Assembly (NCBI GenBank): GCA_005778405.1
Contig: SXOA01000049.1
Span: forward strand, 1 to 41,628
Direction of reading: 5' to 3'
DNA from: Planctomycetaceae bacterium
GTDB taxonomy: Bacteria; Planctomycetota; Planctomycetia; Pirellulales; Pirellulaceae
Length of the DNA: 41,628 bases
Part shown: in pieces, positions 10,701 to 18,706 of the stretch
Numbering within the stretch: the first letter of the stretch is position 1
How the letters are laid out: the number at the start of each line of letters is the position of its first letter
Made by a program: the position numbers and the translations under genes
Notes under the pieces: model-generated
The model's database searches: none
Told to the model about the DNA's origin: nothing
What the model saw: only the letters and a program-made list of their open reading frames with translations

Positions 10701-10948
10701 TCCAGCGGGCCATGTTTGGTTACGGCGGAGAAACGGCGCCGGCGGAAACAAAAAATTGGCAGGCCAAAAGCGGTTTTGAAGCGGGCCGCTGCACCGAAGT
10801 GCGAATCGGCACCGAGCAGGACGCGGCCGCCAAGACCAAACTGATTGCCGACGCCAAACGGTTTTATACGTTCCTGGTCGAGAAACACCCCACGCACGAG
10901 TTAGCAGCCGAAGCCAAAAAGCGGCTGGAATTATTAGGAAAACTATAG
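7721..10948 (+). CDS. giant exported tetratricopeptide-repeat protein, first gene of the ExbBD unit
   Basis: A 1075-residue protein with a signal peptide (residues ~1-29). The rest is almost wholly TPR-type helix pairs of about 34-37 residues, such as AEEALSKYPEHQ-like units ending in FPxSxLxxEA. Repeats of this kind resemble YbgF/CpoB and BamD, which work in the cell envelope; YbgF is encoded beside TolQRA-Pal in Proteobacteria. The ATG at 7721 is chosen because GGAAG lies 7 nt upstream and the signal peptide begins there. It is followed after 69 bp by an ExbB/TolQ gene, then ExbD/TolR and a giant hybrid gene, so it is probably the periplasmic partner of a proton-motive-force-driven envelope machine. 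A 56-bp repeat begins at its stop codon. No enzyme motif was seen. Confidence 0.88.
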   Translation: MRHLLEAKWAVWGLVLAASLSAGPLEIAQMSAQEKAAASSEEAKKSFADAATLQNNNAFDVAIEEWEKFLKNYSKDPLAPKAQHYLGVCQLQLKQYDKAAAAFQAVIANNPKFELIEDSYINLGSSQYAMALAGTADMYDKAAETFAALVKQFPMGKYADSALFYQGESQYAVGKKPEAAAAYAALLKQFEKTKHRGDALYALGVAQEELGKFPEAGATFDIYLKELPESPLASEVRMRKAETVLQAGNFAVAEKMFAEVAAVKDFPQADHAIFRQAYCVAKQDKFADAAGLYARVAEFPKSVYLPEATMAAGRCFYRADKFEEAAAWLAKAAAAGTKDSAEAGHWLCRIQIRGKKFAEAADQAGKLIAVGGDSPYLVNLKLDQADSLYEIPARRAESLALYAKLAADHPKHEVAPQALYNAAFTALELKSYDEGLKHATAFLSGYSQDKLLPDVKYVAAECNLQLKKYPEAEAGYKEIVAVSPQHADADLWRVRLGLISYLQKKYPDTIAALGPVVATLKSPDLSAEGQFLIGASLFYTDKFAEAEKALAASVTANPKWRQTDEALLLVARAQRKLNKAAEAKATVARLIADFPSSSLLDQAHYRLGEFSYGADDFKTALEEYEIVITKSPDSAFAPFAIYGKAWSQLKTKAFAPAAETFTALLTKYPQHQLVNDSYLGRAMSRRQAGQLPGAIEDLDAYLKSNPDVEKKSDALYEKGLALVALKKFPEAVTTLDTLLKENAKYTGADKVLYEAGWGVKSQEKHAEAVPYFARLAKEYPASPLAAEGLFHVGEDQYDKKDYAQAAASYAACAGKNPAGDLGEKSLYKLGWANYQQKQYAEAQKQFEAQVAAFAQGPLAGDAVFMKAECLFRQERYKDALPAYEAAAKVKASAPAMEILTLLHGGQSASQEKLWDKSIELLSQLTKKFPESPLVPEATYELAWARQNDGKPDEALKDYEVAATKSREQVGARARFMMGEVYFEKKQHAEAVREFQRAMFGYGGETAPAETKNWQAKSGFEAGRCTEVRIGTEQDAAAKTKLIADAKRFYTFLVEKHPTHELAAEAKKRLELLGKL

Positions 10949-11002
10949 TAGTCCTCTCACTCGGTGAGCGGACATGTCTGCCCACGGAGTGTGCAGGCTA
11001 CT
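10947..11002. repeat. 56-bp double-hairpin dispersed element, copy A
   Basis: The element reads AGTAG, a ~21-nt hairpin centred on CTCACTCGGTGAG, CATGT, a second ~20-nt hairpin centred on CACGGAGTGTG, then CTACT, so the ends are inverted repeats. It matches the reverse complement of copy B (28650-28705) at 50 of 56 positions. Its first two bases after A are part of the TAG stop codon of the TPR gene. It lies between the TPR and exbB genes and could act as a processing or attenuation hairpin. Confidence 0.85.
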
Positions 11003-11017
11003 CAGAAAGCAATCCCC

Positions 11018-11947
11018 ATGATGCAATTCGCAGCTAATTCCCGCATCAAGCTCGCCGTCTATCTGGCCGCTGCCGTACTGGCCTTTGCCGTCCTGTATGC
11101 CGTGCCTAGCAAGCATCAGGCGCAGGCTCAAACTGGATCTGCTCCCGCCGCTGCCGACGGCGGACCCAGCGCGACTCCGGCTCCCACGCCAGCCAGCGGC
11201 GCAACCGATGAACAGCCGGCGGCGAAAAAGAAGGATGATTCGATCGATCTCTTAGGCCTGACGATCGCCGGCGGCATTTTCATGATTCCGATTTTTGGCA
11301 TGTCCATTCTGGCCGCGACGATGACCATCGAGCGATTCATCGGCCTGCGGAAAGAGCGCGTGCTGCCGGAAGGGCTGGTCACCGGCCTGGGTTCGCTCGG
11401 CGGAGCACAAGGCAACTTCGACCCTCGCAAGGCCTATCGCCTCTGCCAGCAATTCCCCTCCTCCGCCGGCAACGTCATTCGAGCCATGCTGCTCAAAGTG
11501 GGCCGGCCCATCTCGGAAATTGAAAGCACCTCCACGCAGGCCAGCCAGCGGGAAGCCGACAAGCTGTACGCCAACGTGAAGTGGATCAACATGTCCGCGG
11601 GCGTATCGACGATGCTGGGACTAATTGGAACGATCCAGGGGATGATCATGGCGTTCCATCAAATGACGGTGATGGAGCAGGGGGTCGACCGCACGTCGGT
11701 ATTGGCCGGTGGCATTTATACGGCCTTGGTGACGACCTTCGCCGGACTCGCCGTCGCGATCCCGTGTGCCTTGTTTTCGCATTACTTCGAGGGGCGAATC
11801 ACCACCATCTTCCATCAAATCGATGAGCTGGTGTTCAGTCTGCTACCGCAGTTTGAACGCTACGAAGGCCGCGTCCGCTTCAGCCGGCAGGGTGTCGAGG
11901 ACAATGGGTCGGTGGAAGAAAAGTCGGCGGTCGCTGTACCGAGGTAG
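11018..11947 (+). CDS. exbB: MotA/TolQ/ExbB-family proton channel subunit
   Basis: A 309-residue inner-membrane protein of the ExbB/TolQ family, which with ExbD/TolR forms a proton-conducting motor. An extra N-terminal hydrophobic segment (residues ~10-29, RIKLAVYLAAAVLAFAV) and an Ala/Pro-rich linker (~35-75) precede the usual three helices. These are near residues 83-112 (LTIAGGIFMIPIFGMSILAA), 193-215 (STMLGLIGTIQGMIMAF) and 232-258 (YTALVTTFAGLAVAIPCAL). The GLIGTIQGMI and TTFAGLAVAIP stretches are the family signature. The start is ATG-ATG at 11018/11021; the ribosome binding site is weak, so either is possible. The extra N-terminal segment, either a cleaved signal peptide or a fourth helix, is unlike E. 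coli ExbB. The ExbD gene follows after 71 bp. Confidence 0.92.
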   Translation: MMQFAANSRIKLAVYLAAAVLAFAVLYAVPSKHQAQAQTGSAPAAADGGPSATPAPTPASGATDEQPAAKKKDDSIDLLGLTIAGGIFMIPIFGMSILAATMTIERFIGLRKERVLPEGLVTGLGSLGGAQGNFDPRKAYRLCQQFPSSAGNVIRAMLLKVGRPISEIESTSTQASQREADKLYANVKWINMSAGVSTMLGLIGTIQGMIMAFHQMTVMEQGVDRTSVLAGGIYTALVTTFAGLAVAIPCALFSHYFEGRITTIFHQIDELVFSLLPQFERYEGRVRFSRQGVEDNGSVEEKSAVAVPR

Positions 11948-12018
11948 CAAGAATAGTAGCCGTCACGCGCCCACGCAAAGCCGTGAGCGTGCCACCCGGC
12001 AGGAACACGTTGCACTCT

Positions 12019-12441
12019 ATGGCCATTCAACTCAACAAGGGGCGAGCGAACAGCCTGCTCGATCTGACCCCCATGATTGACATGGTATTCAACCTGCTTA
12101 TTTTTTTCATGGTGATCACGAACTTTGCCCAGGAAGAGCGCAGCATCCCCGTGCAGCTTCCCGCCGGCAGCGAGGCGATGCCCCTGACCGCCAAGCCGAA
12201 GGAGATTTTTGTCAACGTTGACCAGACCGGCCGGTACTTTGTCCAGAGCAAGCTGCTGACAGAGCAGGAGTTGGGCAAACTCCTGGTCGACTCCGCCATC
12301 AACAATCCCACCAGCCAGGCGGTCCAAATCCGGGCCGATGAGCGGGCCCCATGGAAATTCGTCGCCCGGGCACAGTACCTCTGTAACCAGGCCGGCATTC
12401 ACGACTATTCGGCGGTGATGGACAGCGAGAGCAAAGAGTAA
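12019..12441 (+). CDS. exbD: ExbD/TolR-family proton channel subunit
   Basis: A 140-residue protein of normal family length. One N-terminal helix (residues ~17-38, in DLTPMIDMVFNLLIFFMV) carries Asp21 in the PMIDMVF motif, equivalent to the essential membrane Asp of ExbD that takes up and releases protons. The rest is the small periplasmic domain, ending VRARAQYLCNQAGIHDYS-like, which dimerises and contacts peptidoglycan or the TonB-like partner in known systems. The ATG at 12019 is chosen because it begins the conserved cytoplasmic tail; an upstream in-frame ATG at 11983 would add 12 unlikely residues. AGGA lies rather far upstream. The giant hybrid gene starts 3 bp after its stop codon, so the two are very likely co-translated. 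Confidence 0.93.
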   Translation: MAIQLNKGRANSLLDLTPMIDMVFNLLIFFMVITNFAQEERSIPVQLPAGSEAMPLTAKPKEIFVNVDQTGRYFVQSKLLTEQELGKLLVDSAINNPTSQAVQIRADERAPWKFVARAQYLCNQAGIHDYSAVMDSESKE

Positions 12442-12444
12442 CAC

Positions 12445-15400
12445 ATGGCCAAACTTCGCCGAGTCATTCGCAAGATCCCCGCTCGGCGGGGCACTTATTT
12501 CGACGAGAAAATCTGGCCCGTCCAGATTGGCCTCGTTGTGCTCGGCGCGTTCTCGATGGGAGTGTCGGCGGCCTATAAGCAGTTCAGCAACGTGCCGTGG
12601 TACGACAACGCCCTCACCTACCTGATTCTGATTCCCTTGCTCGTCGCCGGTTTCATGGCGGCCTTTCACTTCGTGCAGGAGCAATGGCTCCGCCGCTCGA
12701 TGCAACTGTCGATTGTGCTGGCGGCCATTCTCCATGTGGCGCTGATCGTGCCGCTGAAGCAAACGATTCTGAATGTACTGTTCGATGACGACCTGGTGAC
12801 CGACAGGGAAGTCATCGAAACGCGAGCTCCCAAGATTGTGCAGGAGTACCGTGAACACCAGCTCATTCGCGAACAGGACCGCCCCCAGCAGGACTTTGAA
12901 AAGCCCGTCGAAACCAAGACGCCCGAGCCCAAGCCGGAGCCGGAGCAGATTACCCGCCAGGAAACCCGGCCCGAGCAGCCGCAAGCCCCGTCGCAGCCGA
13001 TTCCAGTCCCCGAATCGGTTCCCACCACCGACCCCAACGTCGTTCGCCGCCAGCAGCCAAGCGAAGCTGCCCCCAGACAGGCGGAGCAAGCATCGAAACT
13101 AAGCAAGCAGACTCGGCCCTCGGAAATGAAGATCAGCGAGCTGATCAAGACGGAGACCGTGCCGACCAGGCTCGCCGGCGTCGAAGCCAAACCCTCCACC
13201 GCCAAGATTGAGCGGCAGACTACCGAGCCGAACGTCGCCACCGCTGCCCTGCCGGAGCCGACGACCACGGTTCAGGCCGCCACGAGTCAGCTCTCCAAAC
13301 GGCAGACGCAGGAGAGCAAGGTGGCGGAAGATTCGGCCACTCCAACACTGAAGAAGCAGATTGCCACGCCGACGGAGACTCCCCGTTCGCAAGTCGCCGC
13401 GGCGGAGGCCCCACCAACGGCCAAGCAAACGGACTCGACGGCGCTCACCCCAGCGAATACCCAGTCCACCAAGAAAACCACTGCCAGCCCGGAAATTGCC
13501 CGCGTGACGGCGGAACCGACGCCGGAAGTTTCCGCGAAGGCTGATCCAACACCCAAGAAACGAGAGTTGCCCGCGGAGACGGCGCCGACCGTTGCCCAAA
13601 GCCCGGCCTCGACTCCAACTCGTCAGCCTCGCACGACGACCCGCTCCGATGTCGCGACAACGGCTCAGGCAGCGAAACCCCAAGCGATTTCCGAATCGGC
13701 ATCGGCGAGTGCCACGGAGATTGCACCACAGGCGAGTCGCGTGCAGCGGGCGACCACGCAGGTGACGACTGCCAAAGCGGCCGAGATTCCTTCCAACTCC
13801 CCCAGCTCGATCAGCCGCGACCAGCCAGCGTCTCGCGTGGCCCGCGCCCAGGCGAATGAGAATCCGACCGCTCAGACCAATCCGGCGGCAATGGCCACTC
13901 TTACCCGGAAGACCGGAGCGCCGAGCATCCCCAGCGCGACCAAGATTGAGCCGGCAGCCACAGCGCCGAGCACTTCAGCTTCCGCAACGACGGAAATCGC
14001 CGCGGCCAGCACCGCGACCCGCCGCCAGACGAATGCGGCTCCGCAAACTTCCGCCTCCACGGGGGAGCCGGTTCCGGCTCAGGTTGCCGCGACCAATCCG
14101 ATGGCAATCACCAGCCCCAGTGCGACCCGCCGGGCCACGTCTCAGTCGGAGTCTCCGTCGGAGTCTCCCTCCGCCACTCCTTCGCCGGCAGCCGTCGCAG
14201 CCACTCGCAGCACGAAGAGCGGCGTGGCCAACGTGGTGACGACCGCGGCTGATGTGCCGACCAACAGCGGGCCGCAGACCGCCCAGAGTGGAATTCCCAG
14301 TCCCTCTGCCTCCAGTGTTTCGCGCCAAACCGCCTCCACGAGCGCCGCGGCGAGCATGACCCAGCCGGCCCTGGCCGCGCAGTCCGCCAGTAGCGCGACG
14401 ACGGTTGCCGCCGCTGCCGGCTCGGCGCGTGCTCAGGCCAGCACGGTCCCCACGCTCAATCCCCAGCTCGCCGCGAGCGGCACGCCGTCGCGAGCCACCA
14501 TGACGGCTCCCACCGCGACATCTCCATCCAGCGTCGATAGCCCGGCCTCCGCGGTCGCATCCGCCACGAGCGCCAGCGAATCCGCTCAGCCGTCGAAAAT
14601 GGCTTTGACGCGGGCGACCGGCGGAACGGCTGGCGTCGGCAGCTCACCGAACATCGACCGTGCAACTGCCGGCGGAGATAGCCCGGCGCTGGTCGCCTCC
14701 GGCGCGGCGAGCCGCGCGAAGGCAACGCAGGAAGCAGCACCGGGAGACGCGCTCTCGCCAAGTGCCCCGGCTCAAATCGCCCGCAGCCGGGCCCAAGCCG
14801 CCATGCCGAGCGCTTCGCTGCAAGCCGAATCGGGAGTGGTCGCGACGACTACCGGCTCGCAGACCGTGACGGATTTGGCCGCGAGCGCCAGTGCCAGCCT
14901 GTCCCGAGCTGACGCCACGGCTGCTAAGGGTGATGTCACCGCGCCCAAAGGAGTTTCCGACGTGGACCTTGGTCCCACGCAGATCGTGGCCGAAACCGGC
15001 GGCGGCCGCGCGGCTGGTGGTGGCCAGCCTCAGATGAACTTTGAAACAGAGGCCGCGGAAAGTGCCCGCCGAGCTCCCGCTGGCGGAGCGCCGTTGATGT
15101 CGCTCGCGGGAGCCAAGGTGGACGCTTCGGTCGCCGGGCCGTCGGGTGATGCAGGCGGAACGCCTGCTTCCATCGACGCCGCAATGACCAGCGCAGCGCG
15201 GACACTGGCCGGCGGAGCATCGGTGACAGGTGGACCTTCCACTGCCCAGGAGACTGGTCCTCAGACCGCCGCCAATTCCGCGCTGCTTCTGGCCAAGAGT
15301 GATGTCAGCCGGGCCGACGCCGCGGATGGCTCTTCGGGCGGAGCGAGCGCCGGACAGCCGAGCGTGGAAGATGAAGAAGAAAAGGCCCGCCGCCTGGCTC

Positions 15401-17505
15401 GCGCTGCGGCCGGCGGCGCACCAGCACTTGCCATGAGCGGACCGATCAAGGCGGACATCGTCGCCTCGCCCATGGGCGCCGGCGGTGACGGCGGCGCACC
15501 GAAAATGGAAGTGGCGGCGGTGGACACAGCCGCCGCGCGGCAGAACCTTTCCGGCGGGGCACCAGCTGGCGGAGCGCCGTCTGCTTCCGCGGAACCGGCT
15601 GGGGCGGCTGGTGACGGCGGAGTTGCGGCTCCCGGCGCGGTAGCGGTCGCTCGGGCGGAAGCGGCGGAGTCGGCTCCCGGCTCGCCGGCCCTGGGGGGCG
15701 GTACTTCGTCTCCTTCCAAATCAGCAACCGGTCCCACGTTCACCGCCAGTGCCACGGCTGAGACGGTTCAAATCGCCGGCGCGCCGTCTTCCAGCGGCTC
15801 ACCAGCCGGCGCTGCGCTCGAGGCTCGCGGCACCGAGTCGGCTCGCGCCAGTGGCGGCGCTGCGGGTGCAGCTAGCGGCGGCGGCGCGGTGGCCGGCGAT
15901 GATGTCGCCATGGCTAGTTCGCTTGCTCCCGCCGGTCCCGGCCCAGGCCAGCGGCAGGCTGGTCCCGCCGGTGAAAACGGCCCAGCGGTCGGCGACCCTG
16001 TAACCAAAGGCGCGCCCTTGGCTCGCGCCGCGAAAACCGCCCCGGCAGCTGGCGGCACGACGGCGGAAGTTCCGGAAATCGGTCCGACTTCCGCGGTCGC
16101 GCAGGCGACGATGGACCACATGATGGGAGGCATGGGGAACATGCCGATGACTAAACAATCAGGGGGCGATGCCCTAGCGGTGAACATTGAAGCTCCCGAA
16201 GGGCCCGGCGGACTCGGCTCCGATTTCTCTCCCGAAGTGGGCCTGAAGACGCGGCAGTCGCGTACCGATAGTGTGCAAGTGCAGTCGGCCACCGCCCGCT
16301 TTGTCAAGCAGGCGGCCGGCGGATTGCCGAGCCTCTCCACCGCGGTCATCGTGGCCACTGAGCCCTTCATGCGGCGCTCTGGCCGCACCCCCGGCAAAGA
16401 ACCCGGCGGCGGCAAGGGAACCCTCGGCCCCGAAACCGAAGCCGCCATCGAGCTGGGCCTGGTGTTTTTGGCCCGCCATCAATTGCCGGAAGGAAACTGG
16501 AGCCTGCAAGGATTCGACGAGGCGACCAATGCCGTCTCCGCGGACGAGCGAAAGTTCATGCTGGTCAGCGACACCGGTGCCACCGCACTTTCCATTCTCT
16601 CGTTTCAAGGGGGGGGCTACACCCACCGCGAACACCAGTATAAGGACGTCGTCCGCAAGGGGCTCGATTATCTCGTTCGCAATCAGAAGGACAACGGCGA
16701 CCTGTTTGTGCCGCTCGACGACCGCTCCAATCAGAGCGTCTGGCTCTACAGCCATGCCCTGGGGACTATTGCTCTCTGCGAGGCCTATGGTATGACCGGC
16801 GACCCGGCTCTCAAGGATCCCGCGCAGAAAGCAATCAACTTCATCGTGGCGGCCCAGAACAAGGATTTGGGGGGCTGGCGGTACGCACCCGGCGTGGGGA
16901 CCGACACCTCCGTCACCGGCTGGATGATGATGGCCCTCAAGAGTGGCGAATTGGCCAATCTCGAAGTGCCGACCGATTCGTATGCCAAGATTTCCAAGTG
17001 GCTCTCCGTCGCTCAGGGAGGATCGGGGGAGCCAAACGTTTACCGCTATAACCCCTATGCCCCCGATACGGCCCAGCAGCGACATGGCCGCCTGCCGAGC
17101 AAGACCATGACCGCGGTCGGCCTGTTGATGCGGCAATACACGGGATGGAAAAAACAAGATCCCAACCTAATCGCAGGGGCGAATTACCTGGCCCAGCATT
17201 ATCCACAAGTCGGCACTGCCGCCGACCCGCAGCGGGACACCTACTATTGGTATTATGCCACGCAGGTGATGTGCCACATGGAAGGGGACTACTGGGAGAC
17301 CTGGAAAAGGCAGCTCTTTCCGCTGCTGCGGGATTCGCAGGTGCAAACCGGTGCCTGGGCCGGCAGTTGGAACCCCCGCGGAGCCGTCCCCGACCGCTGG
17401 GGCCTGCACGCCGGCCGGCTGTACGTCACCACCATGAACCTCCTTTCGCTGGAAGTCGAATACCGCAAGCTGCCGCTGTATTTGGATTTGCGGAAGCAGA
17501 AATAG
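12445..17505 (+). CDS. giant TonB-like hybrid: three membrane helices, ~1200-residue disordered linker, prenyltransferase/squalene-cyclase-like barrel
   Basis: A 1686-residue protein. Residues ~25-46, 57-76 and 87-105 are membrane helices. From ~116 to ~1320 the chain is low-complexity: first Pro/Glu/Thr-rich (PKPEPEQITRQE), as in TonB, then Ala/Ser/Thr-rich with a recurring Arg in short motifs such as TRRQT, VSRQT and LTRAT, and then Gly/Ala-rich with repeated AAGGAP and PAGGAP blocks. Residues ~1329-1680 form a helical barrel like the prenyltransferase/squalene-oxidase repeat family (GLVFLARHQLPEGNW, GLDYLVRNQKDNGD, DLGGWRYAPGVGTDTSVTGW). The DXDD acid motif of squalene-hopene cyclases is not seen, so cyclase activity is doubtful. 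It lies 3 bp after the exbD gene. I infer that it is the energised trans-periplasmic element of this ExbBD system, with the barrel as its distal head. Substrate and partners are unknown. Confidence 0.9.
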   Translation: MAKLRRVIRKIPARRGTYFDEKIWPVQIGLVVLGAFSMGVSAAYKQFSNVPWYDNALTYLILIPLLVAGFMAAFHFVQEQWLRRSMQLSIVLAAILHVALIVPLKQTILNVLFDDDLVTDREVIETRAPKIVQEYREHQLIREQDRPQQDFEKPVETKTPEPKPEPEQITRQETRPEQPQAPSQPIPVPESVPTTDPNVVRRQQPSEAAPRQAEQASKLSKQTRPSEMKISELIKTETVPTRLAGVEAKPSTAKIERQTTEPNVATAALPEPTTTVQAATSQLSKRQTQESKVAEDSATPTLKKQIATPTETPRSQVAAAEAPPTAKQTDSTALTPANTQSTKKTTASPEIARVTAEPTPEVSAKADPTPKKRELPAETAPTVAQSPASTPTRQPRTTTRSDVATTAQAAKPQAISESASASATEIAPQASRVQRATTQVTTAKAAEIPSNSPSSISRDQPASRVARAQANENPTAQTNPAAMATLTRKTGAPSIPSATKIEPAATAPSTSASATTEIAAASTATRRQTNAAPQTSASTGEPVPAQVAATNPMAITSPSATRRATSQSESPSESPSATPSPAAVAATRSTKSGVANVVTTAADVPTNSGPQTAQSGIPSPSASSVSRQTASTSAAASMTQPALAAQSASSATTVAAAAGSARAQASTVPTLNPQLAASGTPSRATMTAPTATSPSSVDSPASAVASATSASESAQPSKMALTRATGGTAGVGSSPNIDRATAGGDSPALVASGAASRAKATQEAAPGDALSPSAPAQIARSRAQAAMPSASLQAESGVVATTTGSQTVTDLAASASASLSRADATAAKGDVTAPKGVSDVDLGPTQIVAETGGGRAAGGGQPQMNFETEAAESARRAPAGGAPLMSLAGAKVDASVAGPSGDAGGTPASIDAAMTSAARTLAGGASVTGGPSTAQETGPQTAANSALLLAKSDVSRADAADGSSGGASAGQPSVEDEEEKARRLARAAAGGAPALAMSGPIKADIVASPMGAGGDGGAPKMEVAAVDTAAARQNLSGGAPAGGAPSASAEPAGAAGDGGVAAPGAVAVARAEAAESAPGSPALGGGTSSPSKSATGPTFTASATAETVQIAGAPSSSGSPAGAALEARGTESARASGGAAGAASGGGAVAGDDVAMASSLAPAGPGPGQRQAGPAGENGPAVGDPVTKGAPLARAAKTAPAAGGTTAEVPEIGPTSAVAQATMDHMMGGMGNMPMTKQSGGDALAVNIEAPEGPGGLGSDFSPEVGLKTRQSRTDSVQVQSATARFVKQAAGGLPSLSTAVIVATEPFMRRSGRTPGKEPGGGKGTLGPETEAAIELGLVFLARHQLPEGNWSLQGFDEATNAVSADERKFMLVSDTGATALSILSFQGGGYTHREHQYKDVVRKGLDYLVRNQKDNGDLFVPLDDRSNQSVWLYSHALGTIALCEAYGMTGDPALKDPAQKAINFIVAAQNKDLGGWRYAPGVGTDTSVTGWMMMALKSGELANLEVPTDSYAKISKWLSVAQGGSGEPNVYRYNPYAPDTAQQRHGRLPSKTMTAVGLLMRQYTGWKKQDPNLIAGANYLAQHYPQVGTAADPQRDTYYWYYATQVMCHMEGDYWETWKRQLFPLLRDSQVQTGAWAGSWNPRGAVPDRWGLHAGRLYVTTMNLLSLEVEYRKLPLYLDLRKQK

Positions 17506-17601
17506 GACGGCAGCCACGGTTCGCCATAAACCATCGCCCGGGTTAGTGTTCGCCGGCGCGAGAGATTTTCTGGTCGCTGGCGTCAGTAGTCTGGGATTAC
17601 C

Positions 17602-18615
17602 ATGCGTCCATTTGCCACTGTTCTACTCAGCCTGATCGGCGCACTCATAGGTTGCTCTGGCGGCCAGGACGAAGTCGTCGTTTACTCCGCCCTCGACCGC
17701 GAATTCTCCGAGCCGATATTGAACGACTTTGCCGAGACAACCGGGGTTTCGGTCGTCGCCAAATACGACATTGAAAGCACGAAGACGGTCGGCCTGACCC
17801 AAGCCATCATGGCGGAGACCAACCGCCCCCGCTGCGATGTCTTCTGGAATAACGAAATCCTCAATACATTCCGGCTGGAGGAAAAAGGGCTGTTGGCCGT
17901 GTACCATTCGCCGATAGCGGAAAGCTATCCCGAACATTTCCGCTCCAAGAACGGAACCTGGCACGGCTTTGCCGGGCGCGCCCGGGTGCTCCTCGTGAAC
18001 ACGAAGGTGGTGCCCGAAACCGAGCGGCCGAAATCGATCTATGACCTGGCGGACAAGAAATGGAAAGGAAAAGTTGGCATCGCCAAGCCGCTCTTCGGCA
18101 CCACGGCCACGCACGCCGCCTGCCTGTTCGCGGCCCTGGGAGACGACAAGGCCAAGGCGTTTTTTCAGAGCCTCAAGGACAACGAGATTCAAATTCGAGG
18201 CGGCAACAAGCAGGTCGCTGTGGCCGTTGGGAATGGGCAACTCGCTTTCGGCCTGACCGACACCGACGACGCCATCAGCGAAGTGGAGCGAGGATCGCCG
18301 GTGGTGATTGTCTATCCCGATCGCGACCAGTCAGAGTTGGGAACTCTTTTCATCCCCAACACGCTCTGCATCATCAAAGGAGCCCCTCACGAAGCCCATG
18401 CCCGAAGGCTGGTCGACTATTTGCTCGCCCCCACGGTCGAGGAGAAACTAGCCTTGGGCCCCAGCGCCCAGATCCCGCTCAATGCCGCCGTCAAGATCAA
18501 ACCGAGAGTGGAAACGCCGCGAACCGTGTACGCCATGCCCGTCGACTTCGCCGCTGCAGTCAATAAGTGGGACACGGCGGCGAAGTATATCCGCGATCAG
18601 TTCGCGGCGGAGTAA
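17602..18615 (+). CDS. ABC-type iron(III)/thiamine-like substrate-binding lipoprotein
   Basis: A 337-residue extracellular solute-binding protein. The signal peptide ends in a lipobox LIGC, with Cys18 as the lipidated residue. The mature domain opens with DEVVVYSALDREFSEPIL, typical of the FbpA/FutA/AfuA iron-binding family, and continues with CDVFWNNEIL, WHGFAGRARVLLVNT and a late PSAQIPL. Length is usual for this family. There is no permease or ATPase gene nearby, so the transporter must be encoded elsewhere or the protein acts alone. It sits 96 bp after the giant hybrid gene on the same strand and could be transcribed with it. Iron is the most likely ligand by family, but the binding residues cannot be confirmed by eye. 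Confidence 0.85.
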   Translation: MRPFATVLLSLIGALIGCSGGQDEVVVYSALDREFSEPILNDFAETTGVSVVAKYDIESTKTVGLTQAIMAETNRPRCDVFWNNEILNTFRLEEKGLLAVYHSPIAESYPEHFRSKNGTWHGFAGRARVLLVNTKVVPETERPKSIYDLADKKWKGKVGIAKPLFGTTATHAACLFAALGDDKAKAFFQSLKDNEIQIRGGNKQVAVAVGNGQLAFGLTDTDDAISEVERGSPVVIVYPDRDQSELGTLFIPNTLCIIKGAPHEAHARRLVDYLLAPTVEEKLALGPSAQIPLNAAVKIKPRVETPRTVYAMPVDFAAAVNKWDTAAKYIRDQFAAE

Positions 18616-18706
18616 GTCGGTACTTCCGATCGATGACGGCACTATCAATTCGTCAAGAAATCGGGGAAATTACGGCATTGGCGGGCGTCATTCGGTTAGG
18701 TGCCTT

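Noticed and set aside
11951..11998. Possible further copy of the 56-bp element between exbB and exbD
   Set aside because: It shares only the AGTAGCC start; its hairpins do not match, and the pairing of its arms is weak.
12445..17505. Functional squalene-hopene cyclase
   Set aside because: The DXDD acid motif is not seen and the barrel is attached to a TonB-like membrane and linker arrangement.
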